Shown here: one piece after another, positions 1 through 6,212 of the stretch
Layout: every line of letters begins with the position of its first letter
Numbering within the stretch: position 1 is the stretch's first letter
DNA from: an uncultured Desulfomonile sp.
GTDB taxonomy: Bacteria; Desulfobacterota; Desulfomonilia; Desulfomonilales; Desulfomonilaceae
Direction of reading: 5' to 3'
Length of the DNA stretch: 7,406 nt
Assembly (NCBI GenBank): GCA_903920415.1
Contig: CAIXMD010000459.1
Coordinates: 1 to 7,406 of the forward strand
The notes under the pieces: generated by a model
Databases searched by the model: none
Told to the model about the DNA's origin: nothing
The model's input: the letters and a program-made list of their open reading frames with translations, nothing else
Position numbers and translations under genes: made by a program

Positions 1-78
1 ATCGGGAATCCGGATGGCCCCGTCCAAGAGAGAATACTGGCTGTGTAAATGCAGATGAACAAAGTCCGCGCGCGGCAT
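1..78 (-). CDS. dnaE: DNA polymerase III alpha subunit, N-terminal fragment (runs off the window)
   Basis: The first 26 codons of a minus-strand gene begin with ATG at 78-76 and stay open to the window edge. The translation starts MPRADF and continues VHLHLHSQYSLLDG, the hallmark start of the PHP domain of bacterial replicative polymerase alpha subunits; the HLHSxYSLLDG motif carries metal-binding-type histidines. The full protein is normally over 1,100 residues and is the catalytic subunit of the replicative polymerase in the cytoplasm. A Shine-Dalgarno-like AGGAAA lies about five bases upstream of the ATG, which supports this start. The gene is divergent from the Mla operon. PolC or an error-prone DnaE2 could share the motif, but the fit is best to DnaE. 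The fragment is too short to judge intactness. Confidence 0.88.
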   Translation of the reverse strand, partial: MPRADFVHLHLHSQYSLLDGAIRIPD

Positions 79-129
79 GGATGTTTCCTATCTTATTGAT
101 AAAATTACTATTTTTTGTCTAGAAATCTC

Positions 130-158
130 ACCATATCACCACATCACATTGCTTGCAA
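130..158 (-). promoter_or_regulatory. Weak candidate promoter for dnaE
   Basis: Read on the minus strand, TTGCAA (158-153) is followed after 17 bases by TATGGT (135-130). Each hexamer matches the sigma70 consensus at four of six positions. The predicted start would give a leader of about 45 bases before the dnaE ATG. The -35 box overlaps the inverted repeat at 147-160. The match is modest and could be chance. Confidence 0.3.
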
Positions 159-160
159 TG
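147..160. repeat. Short inverted repeat CATTGC-TT-GCAATG
   Basis: A perfect 6-base inverted repeat with a 2-base centre overlaps the candidate -35 box of the dnaE-directed promoter. The shape and place would suit a dimeric repressor site, but no regulator is named by the sequence. A repeat this short also occurs by chance. Confidence 0.35.
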
Positions 161-223
161 GGTTTTTACTCTCAGCTCAAACATTAGACAGTCTCTCGCA
201 CGTGAGATTCGAGTAGTTGTGTC

Positions 224-245
224 CTGATAATATATTGTTTATCAG
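224..245. repeat. Inverted repeat CTGATAA-N8-TTATCAG, possible operator
   Basis: The arms CTGATAA (224-230) and TTATCAG (239-245) are perfect complements separated by 8 A+T-rich bases. The repeat ends 7 bases before the -35 box of the rightward promoter, a typical place for an activator or repressor site. The 15-base centre-to-centre spacing would put the two arms on nearly the same helix face. The binding protein is unknown. Confidence 0.45.
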
Positions 246-252
246 AAAGATA

Positions 253-282
253 TTGACATTATCTAAATAAATTTATTAGAAT
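253..282 (+). promoter_or_regulatory. Near-consensus sigma70-type promoter for the mla operon
   Basis: TTGACA (253-258) matches the -35 consensus at six of six positions. TAGAAT (277-282) matches the -10 at five of six, with an 18-base spacer. Transcription would start near 289, about 90 bases upstream of the mlaE ATG at 380. It is the best promoter seen in the window and sits in the A+T-rich divergent region, so it probably drives all four plus-strand genes. Confidence 0.7.
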
Positions 283-379
283 GTATCGACCATAGTACCT
301 CTGTTTACTAATATAATTATTGCTCTGTCGGTGGTCTTTGCAGCCATTCGGCAGTGAGTGTTTGAAGGCTTTGGAATCA

Positions 380-1240
380 ATGACTAATACGGCTAAAAAT
401 TCTGATCACTCTTCATTGAAAAATAATTCCAATACAACTCGTTCACGGTTTTTTTCTATTATTCGATCCATTGTCGGGGGGCTGTTTGAGCAACTTTTGA
501 TTGTTTGTGAAGGATTTGGTCGCATAATCATCCTGTTTGGGCGGAGCATTGCGTGGCTTGTGAGACCGCCGTTTCGTGTTGTACAATTCCTAACGCAGTT
601 GAACTTCGTTGGTGCTCAGTCGGTACTGCTGATCGTACTGACAGGGGCATTTACCGGAATGGTCAGTATCTTACAGGGATACAACGGCCTTCACCGGTAC
701 GGAGCAGAGTCCATGCTAGGAGCCACAGTTGCTTTAGCTCTTTCACGTGAACTTGGCCCCGTAATCTCAGCCCTTATGATCATCGGACGTGTGGGGTCTG
801 CAATTACTGCTGAACTAGGGAGCATGCGAAACACTCAGCAAATAGACGCCCTGTCCAGCATGGCAGTCGAGCCGGTGCAATATCTCGTTGTGCCACGAAT
901 TCTTGCTGCAACTTTAACACTCCCCCTGTTGGCTCTTGTTTTCAGCTTTTCAGGAATGGTTGGAGCATATCTGGTAGCGACCAATTATCTCGGAATCGAT
1001 CCCGGAATGTTTATGTCAGGGATTCGCTATTATTTGGACTTGGATGACATTGTCCACGGCCTTGTGAAGTCGCTCGTGTTCGGACTCATATTTTCTCTGA
1101 TCGCCTGTAATGAGGGATTCTACTCAACAGGAGGGGCCCGTGGAGTAGGAATAGCGACAACGAGGTCGGTGGTTGTCTCTGCAGTGCTGGTCCTCATTTC
1201 CGATTACATGATAACCGCTATGATGTTCCGGTCTACTTGA
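380..1240 (+). CDS. mlaE: MlaE-type ABC transporter permease
   Basis: Inner-membrane permease of an Mla/MCE lipid transporter. It is expected to form a dimer that docks an MlaD-type MCE ring on the periplasmic side and MlaF-type ATPases on the cytoplasmic side, moving phospholipids between membranes. The 286-residue product has a hydrophilic Asn/Ser-rich N-terminus (residues 1-22). The MlaE domain follows, with the family block SRELGPV (122-128), GRVGSAITAELGSM (136-149), QIDAL (154-158) and the VPR motif (171-173). About five hydrophobic segments run to the C-terminus. The frame is open upstream to a TTG at 320, but there is no ribosome site there. The ATG at 380 has GGA about 5 bases upstream and AAGG about 11 bases upstream, and gives a size close to the usual 260 residues. 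The common TEQIDAL reads TQQIDAL here. Family assignment is firm; the transported lipid is inferred. Confidence 0.9.
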   Translation: MTNTAKNSDHSSLKNNSNTTRSRFFSIIRSIVGGLFEQLLIVCEGFGRIIILFGRSIAWLVRPPFRVVQFLTQLNFVGAQSVLLIVLTGAFTGMVSILQGYNGLHRYGAESMLGATVALALSRELGPVISALMIIGRVGSAITAELGSMRNTQQIDALSSMAVEPVQYLVVPRILAATLTLPLLALVFSFSGMVGAYLVATNYLGIDPGMFMSGIRYYLDLDDIVHGLVKSLVFGLIFSLIACNEGFYSTGGARGVGIATTRSVVVSAVLVLISDYMITAMMFRST

Positions 1241-1265
1241 CCTGGAGACCACTTGAAGGCAGCCG

Positions 1266-2012
1266 ATGATCCACGTGGAAGAACTTTACAAGAGATACGG
1301 AGACCAGCAAGTTCTTAACGGTGTCACCTTCGACATCCGAACTGGCTCGGTGACGACTTTAATGGGGCTTTCCGGTTCCGGCAAGTCTGTTCTCATGCGG
1401 CACATGATCGGGTTGGAGAAACCAGATCGTGGGGCAATCTTGGTCGACGGCGAAAACATAGTGGGAATGAAACCCAAGCAACTCAACAGGATCCGGCGCC
1501 GATTCGGTGTACTCTTTCAAGAGGGTGCACTGTTCGATTCTCTTTCTGTCAGAGAAAACGTTGCCTTCCCTATACGGGAACACAGAAATCTTTCCGAAAC
1601 CACGATTCAGGAGATCGTGGTGGAAAAACTTACCAATGTCGGCATGAGAGAACATCAGGAGAAATTTCCGGCAGAACTTTCCGGAGGAATGAGAAAACGG
1701 GTCGGTCTCGCACGGGCTTTGGCCCTGGAACCTGAAATTGTCTTTTTTGATGAGCCGACGACCGGCCTGGACCCTATTACCAAGTCGGCTATTTACAGAC
1801 TCATTGAACAGACCCATTCCGAGAGTTCCATAACGTATGTCCTGGTGAGCCATGACGTTCAGGGAGTGTTGGAAGTCTCGGACGAGATTATGTTGCTCTT
1901 CGATGGCAGGATTGCTGCTAGAGGCTCTCCATCGGAGATCAGGGACAGCCTCGATCCTGCAGTCAAGCAGTTTATGACTGGTTCATCGGATGGGCCACTA
2001 TCAATTGAATAA
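1266..2012 (+). CDS. mlaF: MlaF-type ABC transporter ATP-binding protein
   Basis: Cytoplasmic ATPase that powers the MlaE permease. All nucleotide-binding motifs are present in the 248-residue product: Walker A GLSGSGKS (34-41), Q-loop Gln85 in LFQEGALFDSL, signature LSGGM (138-142) followed by RKR, Walker B EIVFFDE (157-163), D-loop TGLDP (166-170), and switch His196 in LVSHD. The phrases FQEGALFDSL and LSGGMRKRVGLARAL are characteristic of the MlaF/Mkl branch of ABC ATPases rather than amino-acid or metal importers. Length is normal. The gene starts 25 bases after mlaE, with AAGG about 7 bases before the ATG. It is followed after 20 bases by the MCE gene, so translation in one operon is likely. 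Nothing suggests loss of activity. No STAS-domain partner (MlaB) is encoded nearby. Confidence 0.93.
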   Translation: MIHVEELYKRYGDQQVLNGVTFDIRTGSVTTLMGLSGSGKSVLMRHMIGLEKPDRGAILVDGENIVGMKPKQLNRIRRRFGVLFQEGALFDSLSVRENVAFPIREHRNLSETTIQEIVVEKLTNVGMREHQEKFPAELSGGMRKRVGLARALALEPEIVFFDEPTTGLDPITKSAIYRLIEQTHSESSITYVLVSHDVQGVLEVSDEIMLLFDGRIAARGSPSEIRDSLDPAVKQFMTGSSDGPLSIE

Positions 2013-2032
2013 AACAACTGAGGATTCTCGGA

Positions 2033-3061
2033 ATGAATAGATTTTCCGTGGAAGCAAAAGTGGGAATATTTTTCCTCGCTTCAATTGCCATATTTGCGTA
2101 CGTCTGGTTCAAGGTATTGGATGTCGGTGTGAAAGACGGGTTTGTTCTCAAGGCTCGTTTCAGATCGATTGAGGGCCTGACAAAAGATGCGCAGGTTCAG
2201 ATAGCGGGCATCAAGATTGGAAGTGTGAAAGAGGTCCAGTTTGATCCAGAGAGCGGGAAAGCTGCCGTCACAATGTTGATCAATGATGCTTACCGCAACA
2301 GTATACCGGAAGGATCTCGACTTTTCATAAAGTCCAAAGGACTCGCGGGAGACAAGTACCTTATCATTGAGCCAGGGAAACCGAATGCCCGCAAGTTAAA
2401 GCCGGGCGAGGAAATGACCCTGGTTTTCGAAGCTACAGACCCGGAGAAAGTCTTGGAAAGTATTGGAATCATAGCCCAGAATCTTCAGGTTGTGACTCGT
2501 GAAGTTCGGAAACAGATCATTGAAGAAAAGGGGTCTGAAAAGATCGACAGGGTTCTCGATAACTCCGATTCCGTGTTCAAAGATTTACGTGAGATATTAA
2601 ATAGAAACAAAGCAAAAATCAACCAAACTGTTGATAACACAGACAGTGCAGCCAAGGGTGTCAATGAAATAGTCACCAGGAACAAGACCAAAATAAACCG
2701 GACGATGGATGAGGCAGAAAAATATTATAAAGGCATGGGAGACGCAAGTGACAAGTTTGGCAAGGCGGCATCAGATCTAGAGATTCTAGCCAAGGACGTC
2801 CGCAGTGGAAAAGGTACACTCGGCAAGCTCGTTACTGATGAATCTCTCTTCAGAAATACCCAAAACCTCTTAGGAGAAATGAGAGGAATCTCAAGCAGTA
2901 TTCAAAATGGATCAGGAACCATTGGCCGCTTGGTAAACGATCCTGAGATTTATTACGAGGCTCGCAGGGCGATCCGAAATATGAACAAGACGGCGGAAGA
3001 CGTATCCGAAGCTACTCCTATCAGCACGCTAGCAATCATTCTTGGGTCGATGTTCAGGTAG
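2033..3061 (+). CDS. mlaD: MlaD-like MCE-domain lipid-binding protein with repeat-rich C-terminus
   Basis: Periplasmic, inner-membrane-anchored MCE protein, expected to assemble as a hexameric ring on the permease and pass lipids through its pore. A short N-terminus ending in EAKVG leads into one membrane anchor (about 10-28). A single MCE domain spans about 37-116, with FRSIEGLTKDAQVQIAGIKIG and the GLAGDKYL segment. At 342 residues it is about twice the length of E. coli MlaD. The extra part holds three tandem 25-residue helical repeats (168-242), each with I-[DN]-x-[TV]-[LVM]-D near its start, and then two 34-residue repeats sharing G-[KS]-GT-[LI]-G-[KR]-LV-x-D (from 259 and 293). This is probably a coiled extension reaching across the periplasm. 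GAGGA lies 8 bases before the ATG. The gene sits between mlaF and the fourth operon gene. Confidence 0.9.
   Translation: MNRFSVEAKVGIFFLASIAIFAYVWFKVLDVGVKDGFVLKARFRSIEGLTKDAQVQIAGIKIGSVKEVQFDPESGKAAVTMLINDAYRNSIPEGSRLFIKSKGLAGDKYLIIEPGKPNARKLKPGEEMTLVFEATDPEKVLESIGIIAQNLQVVTREVRKQIIEEKGSEKIDRVLDNSDSVFKDLREILNRNKAKINQTVDNTDSAAKGVNEIVTRNKTKINRTMDEAEKYYKGMGDASDKFGKAASDLEILAKDVRSGKGTLGKLVTDESLFRNTQNLLGEMRGISSSIQNGSGTIGRLVNDPEIYYEARRAIRNMNKTAEDVSEATPISTLAIILGSMFR
2534..2758 (+). repeat. Three tandem 25-codon repeats within mlaD
   Basis: Residues 168-192, 193-217 and 218-242 align without gaps. Anchor isoleucines lie at 171, 196 and 221, and an aspartate lies five residues after each. Copies two and three share RNKxKIN at their junctions, spanning the end of one unit and the start of the next (191-197 and 216-222). 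The period is 75 bases, but the DNA has diverged, so this is an old duplication kept at protein level. Asn, Lys, Asp and hydrophobic spacing suggests an amphipathic helix. Confidence 0.75.
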
Positions 3062-3076
3062 AAGGTCCCGAGTCCA

Positions 3077-4555
3077 ATGTTGAGGCTCGAAAACCCAAAT
3101 ACCTGGATCAAAAACCACTTCAGAAAGTCGAATCCACAGGATTCAGTAGTGCAAAGTCATTCCGCACACATCGGAGCCCCGGATTTGGGTTTTGTAAATG
3201 TTAAGACGAGACCTTCATGCCGATTTTGCGTTCCAGACACGGGACTACTGATTATCTTCTTATTCACCACCATTCTCGCGGGGGAACCCAGAAATGTATC
3301 GGGTTCTGTCTATGATTTTTTTCGCCTGAAAACACAGGGAACCGTATTTGCGATCGATCCTGATCTTATGATTCGATCGATCGATCCGAGGGCACCAGAT
3401 CAGACTTGGACAATAGGAGAGGGGTGGGGTTTTGGTCCCCTATTTTTTCATTCAAAAGTTCCAGGCCGTTACGACAGGATAGATTTCCTTTATCCTTTTG
3501 GGTGCCGAGAGGAGTCACATTTTCGCTACAAGCTGCGGTTTACTCCTTTCTTCGAGAGTCGCTGGTCCAAACTCCCACCTTTTGAAGGCTTCATCCGATG
3601 CCTGACCTTTTACAAGGGGAGATCAGACCTCGGCCAAAATTATTGGGGGTTTTTCCCCTTTTATGGTTACACTCATCGACGTTATGGCGTGGACCACAAC
3701 TTTTTCTTGCTTTTCCCTCTCTATTACGAGAGCACTGAAGACGGTGCCAGGACATTTCGTTTCCTTTGGCCTTTGATAACATATTCCAGTGCTCCCGGCC
3801 GATCTGCCTTTAAATTTTGGCCTTTGTACGGAGAGGATTCCATCCGCAACGATTATTTCAACCGATATGCGCTTTGGCCGTTTTTCCAGCGTATGACCAA
3901 GTACCCCGGTACTGATCAGGCGTCCGACTACACTGCCCTTCCCTTTCCGCTTTATGTCCGCCAAGAGGATTCCTACTCTTCTTCCACCCACATTTTATGG
4001 CCCATCTTTACTTTATATGAGCATTATGCCTCCGGGCACCACAGATACAGTTTCCGACCTTTTGTGACCTATGGATCAGGCGGAGGCATAGAAGAGTTGA
4101 GCATTTTATTCTTTTATTCTTCCAAAAAGGACCTTCGGAAAGCATCCACATCAACCGACTCAAAAGGATACGTATCAGTATCAAATGACGAAGTCGTTAC
4201 TGAACGCAGCTTCCTGAAAATGAGTACGATCAAGAAAAGGTACCGAAAAGGTTGTCTTGTTTACGCAAAATACAGATTCTGGCCGTTTGCGGAATACATC
4301 TGGGACCTGGAACGGGGTAGCCGACTCAAAGTTCCGGAGATAATCCCTTTCAACGACACGTGGTGGGATCTGAATCTGGGCCGCCTATTGAGGTTCGTGG
4401 ATTTCCGTGACACCCCGATCACTTCTGAAAGCAGCATATTATTCGGGCTGCGTCAGAAAACCGAAGTCAAGCAGTATCCTTCCATCAGTTGTCCCCCTAA
4501 AACGGGCGATGACAACTGGTCGGAGCTTATCACCGGTTCCTTCGGTAAACGGTGA
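3077..4555 (+). CDS. Hypothetical protein with about eleven aromatic W/F-P repeats; candidate envelope protein
   Basis: I do not recognise a named family. The 492-residue frame has a hydrophobic segment GLLIIFLFTTILA (56-68) preceded by Lys and Arg and followed by GEP, like a signal peptide. The body repeats short strands of the form aromatic/hydrophobic-[WF]-P-[LFI]-[FY]. Examples are WGFFPFYG (190-197), LLFPLYY (211-217), FLWPLIT (229-235), FKFWPLYG (245-252), ALWPFFQ (265-271), PFPLYV (289-294), ILWPIFTL (306-313), FRPFVTY (326-332) and FWPFAEY (401-407), usually 15-20 residues apart with polar turns between. This is compatible with a repetitive beta structure or an outer-membrane barrel (inference). 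The start is uncertain. The ATG at 3077 has AGAAGG about 11 bases upstream. A TTG at 3185 has GGAG about 8 bases upstream and would give a textbook signal peptide and 456 residues. The gene follows mlaD by 15 bases, so a role with the MCE transporter is plausible. Confidence 0.8.
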   Translation: MLRLENPNTWIKNHFRKSNPQDSVVQSHSAHIGAPDLGFVNVKTRPSCRFCVPDTGLLIIFLFTTILAGEPRNVSGSVYDFFRLKTQGTVFAIDPDLMIRSIDPRAPDQTWTIGEGWGFGPLFFHSKVPGRYDRIDFLYPFGCREESHFRYKLRFTPFFESRWSKLPPFEGFIRCLTFYKGRSDLGQNYWGFFPFYGYTHRRYGVDHNFFLLFPLYYESTEDGARTFRFLWPLITYSSAPGRSAFKFWPLYGEDSIRNDYFNRYALWPFFQRMTKYPGTDQASDYTALPFPLYVRQEDSYSSSTHILWPIFTLYEHYASGHHRYSFRPFVTYGSGGGIEELSILFFYSSKKDLRKASTSTDSKGYVSVSNDEVVTERSFLKMSTIKKRYRKGCLVYAKYRFWPFAEYIWDLERGSRLKVPEIIPFNDTWWDLNLGRLLRFVDFRDTPITSESSILFGLRQKTEVKQYPSISCPPKTGDDNWSELITGSFGKR

Positions 4556-4560
4556 GACGG

Positions 4561-4584
4561 CTCATAGTGAACGAGCACTGTGAG
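4561..4584. terminator. Stem-loop between convergent operons, possible terminator
   Basis: CTCATAGTG (4561-4569) pairs with CACTGTGAG (4576-4584) over nine positions, one of them a T-G wobble, around the 6-base loop AACGAG. It begins 5 bases after the stop of the fourth mla-operon gene and lies about 75 bases downstream of the convergent peptidase gene. Neither side has a clear T-tract. It is therefore not a classical intrinsic terminator, but it could stabilise 3' ends or act in both directions. Confidence 0.4.
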
Positions 4585-4657
4585 AACTCTCATTGAGATG
4601 CTTCGCCAGGCTTCTGTGTCGTCCTATTTACCAGGCCAAAGGTTGTGCGGGGAGTTT

Positions 4658-6169
4658 CTAGAGTTTGTATATTTCTGAGTACTTGCGTTCGAGATAATTA
4701 ATTAGATACATTGGGTTAAGGTCTTCACCGGTTACGGTCTGAACCAATACTCTCGGCAGATATCGGCATCCTTGCGAGTGTATCTTTTCTCGGAACCAAA
4801 GAAGCAGCGGAGTGAAATCGCCACCTGCCATAGATGAATTCAGATCGCCCAAGTCCTGTTCAGCTCGTTTTAAGAATTGAGCCGCGTAAAGATTTCCCAA
4901 GGTATAGGTAGGAAAGTAGCCTATAGCACCTGATGACCAGTGTATATCCTGCATGACCCCATCCTTGTGAGTCGGAGGAACCAGCCCGATGTACTTCTGC
5001 ATTTTCATGTTCCAGGCGTCGGGAAGGTCCTCCACTTCCAGTTCCCCCCGCGTGAGCATTACTTCTAGTTCGAAACGGAGCAGTACATGGATGTTGTAGG
5101 TTACTTCGTCGGCTTCTGTGCGGATCAGGCTCGGGGTTACCAAGTTGATGGAGAAATAGAAATCTTCTCGGGAGACCTCTCTTAGAGATGGGAATCTGGC
5201 TTGGGCCTGGGGGTAGAAATAGTTCCAGAAGGCCTCGGAGCGTGCAATCAGGTTCTCCCAAGTTCTGGCTTGGGACTCGTTCAGTCCCAGTGACACAGGT
5301 CGACAAATCGGGGTACCCCAGTGCTCCATAGGTAGTCCCTGGTGGTACATTGCGTGTCCAGCCTCGTGAATCACTCCAAAAAAAGCCTCGGTGAAAGAAT
5401 CTATCTTGTAACGGGTGGTAATTCTGACGTCGCCTGGCCCAATTCCGGTTGTGAACGGGTGGGCAGAAACATCTAATCGACCGGCTTCCATATCATACCC
5501 GATTCTACGAGCCACATCCTTCCCGAACGCCTCCTGGTCCACGATTGGATAGCGCCGTCCCTCTATGGAAGAAGAATCTCTGCATCTGGAGCTGCTCTGA
5601 ATACGATGTAACAACTTGACGAGGGCAGTAACCAATTGTTCGAAGATCGGCTCGAGGTCTGATACGGTTTCGCCCTGTTCGTAATTGTCGAGCAATGCAT
5701 CATAGGGCTCATTTTCGTACCCGAGGGCCTCAGCCTGTTCCCTTTTGAGGGCTATGATCTGTTCGAGGTAAGGTTTAAACAAAGGCCAATCATCTTGAGG
5801 TCTTGCCTTTTCCCAGACTGCCTGCCCTTGCGCTGCTGCACGGGCGAGTTCCACAGCCAGCTTTTCTGGAATCTTCACAGCCCGGTCGTAAATCCTCCTC
5901 CATTCTCTGATGTTGACAGCCTCCACTGAAAGTTTGTCTGACGTCAGGTCCGGGATCTCTACCACGGAGAGAAGTTCCCCGATTACTGGATCAGTAGTCA
6001 TTTTGTGGTACATTTTGGCTAGGGCTGTTAGTTGGCCTACCCTATGGGGATGACCTTTCGAAGGGATTTGGGTGCGTTCGTCCCAGTGCAACAAGGCAAT
6101 GACTGAACCCAGATAAGAAACCTGCTTACTGTGATCGGACAACCGGCTGTAAGCTTCCGATGCGTTCAT
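4658..6169 (-). CDS. M32 family (Taq-type) metallocarboxypeptidase
   Basis: Zinc carboxypeptidase of peptidase family M32, removing residues from peptide C-termini; probably cytoplasmic, since no signal peptide is seen. With the ATG at 6169 the product is 503 residues, the normal family length. An upstream in-frame ATG at 6193 has no ribosome site, whereas AAAGGG sits 7 bases before 6169. Numbering from 6169: N-terminal helices with ALLHWDERTQIP (about 25-36), HPFTTG (237-242), DVRITT (247-252), zinc motif HEAGH (268-272), GLNESQARTWEN (295-306) with the expected third zinc ligand Glu297, and GYFPTYTLG (417-425). The usual HESQ block reads NESQ here, while the glutamate is kept. The gene lies 43 bases after the CBS gene on the same strand and is probably co-transcribed with it. 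The family call is firm; physiological substrates are unknown. Confidence 0.93.
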   Translation of the reverse strand: MNASEAYSRLSDHSKQVSYLGSVIALLHWDERTQIPSKGHPHRVGQLTALAKMYHKMTTDPVIGELLSVVEIPDLTSDKLSVEAVNIREWRRIYDRAVKIPEKLAVELARAAAQGQAVWEKARPQDDWPLFKPYLEQIIALKREQAEALGYENEPYDALLDNYEQGETVSDLEPIFEQLVTALVKLLHRIQSSSRCRDSSSIEGRRYPIVDQEAFGKDVARRIGYDMEAGRLDVSAHPFTTGIGPGDVRITTRYKIDSFTEAFFGVIHEAGHAMYHQGLPMEHWGTPICRPVSLGLNESQARTWENLIARSEAFWNYFYPQAQARFPSLREVSREDFYFSINLVTPSLIRTEADEVTYNIHVLLRFELEVMLTRGELEVEDLPDAWNMKMQKYIGLVPPTHKDGVMQDIHWSSGAIGYFPTYTLGNLYAAQFLKRAEQDLGDLNSSMAGGDFTPLLLWFREKIHSQGCRYLPRVLVQTVTGEDLNPMYLINYLERKYSEIYKL

Positions 6170-6212
6170 CGCTTCACCCTTTCCGGCATGCATAAACCGT
6201 TAAGATCAACCG

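Larger units (their letters stand above)
79..379. other. Divergent intergenic region between dnaE and mlaE
   Basis: About 300 bases without a convincing gene separate the two divergent starts. The stretch is A+T-rich compared with the flanking genes, most clearly from about 222 to 320. It holds a strong rightward promoter, a weak leftward promoter candidate and two perfect inverted repeats, each listed separately. The plus-strand frame of mlaE stays open back to a TTG at 320, but that codon has no ribosome binding site. The leader from the predicted transcription start (about 289) to the mlaE ATG at 380 is therefore about 90 bases. No riboswitch or attenuator structure was recognised in it. 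Confidence 0.7.

Noticed and set aside
320..379. A 20-residue N-terminal extension of mlaE starting at TTG 320
   Set aside because: There is no ribosome binding site before the TTG, and the extension does not resemble MlaE proteins. The ATG at 380 has better upstream signals and gives a normal length.
1359..1853. A 164-codon open frame on the minus strand opposite mlaF
   Set aside because: It lies wholly inside a gene with all ABC ATPase motifs, and its translation has no recognisable domain. It is a shadow of the mlaF coding frame.
3623..3991. A 122-codon minus-strand frame opposite the repeat protein
   Set aside because: It is antisense to the in-frame Trp-Pro repeats, which explain the composition. 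No ribosome site or domain was seen.
4538..4555. A possible stem CACCG...CGGTG overlapping the stop of the repeat-protein gene
   Set aside because: The stem is only five bases plus a mismatch, has no T-tract and lies in coding sequence. The hairpin at 4561-4584 is much better.
4860..5306. A 148-codon minus-strand frame inside the M32 peptidase gene
   Set aside because: It is rich in Pro, Arg and Ser with no domain, and it overlaps a conserved enzyme in another frame.
6170..6193. An eight-residue longer start for the M32 peptidase (ATG at 6193)
   Set aside because: No Shine-Dalgarno sequence precedes it, whereas AAAGGG lies 7 bases before the ATG at 6169.
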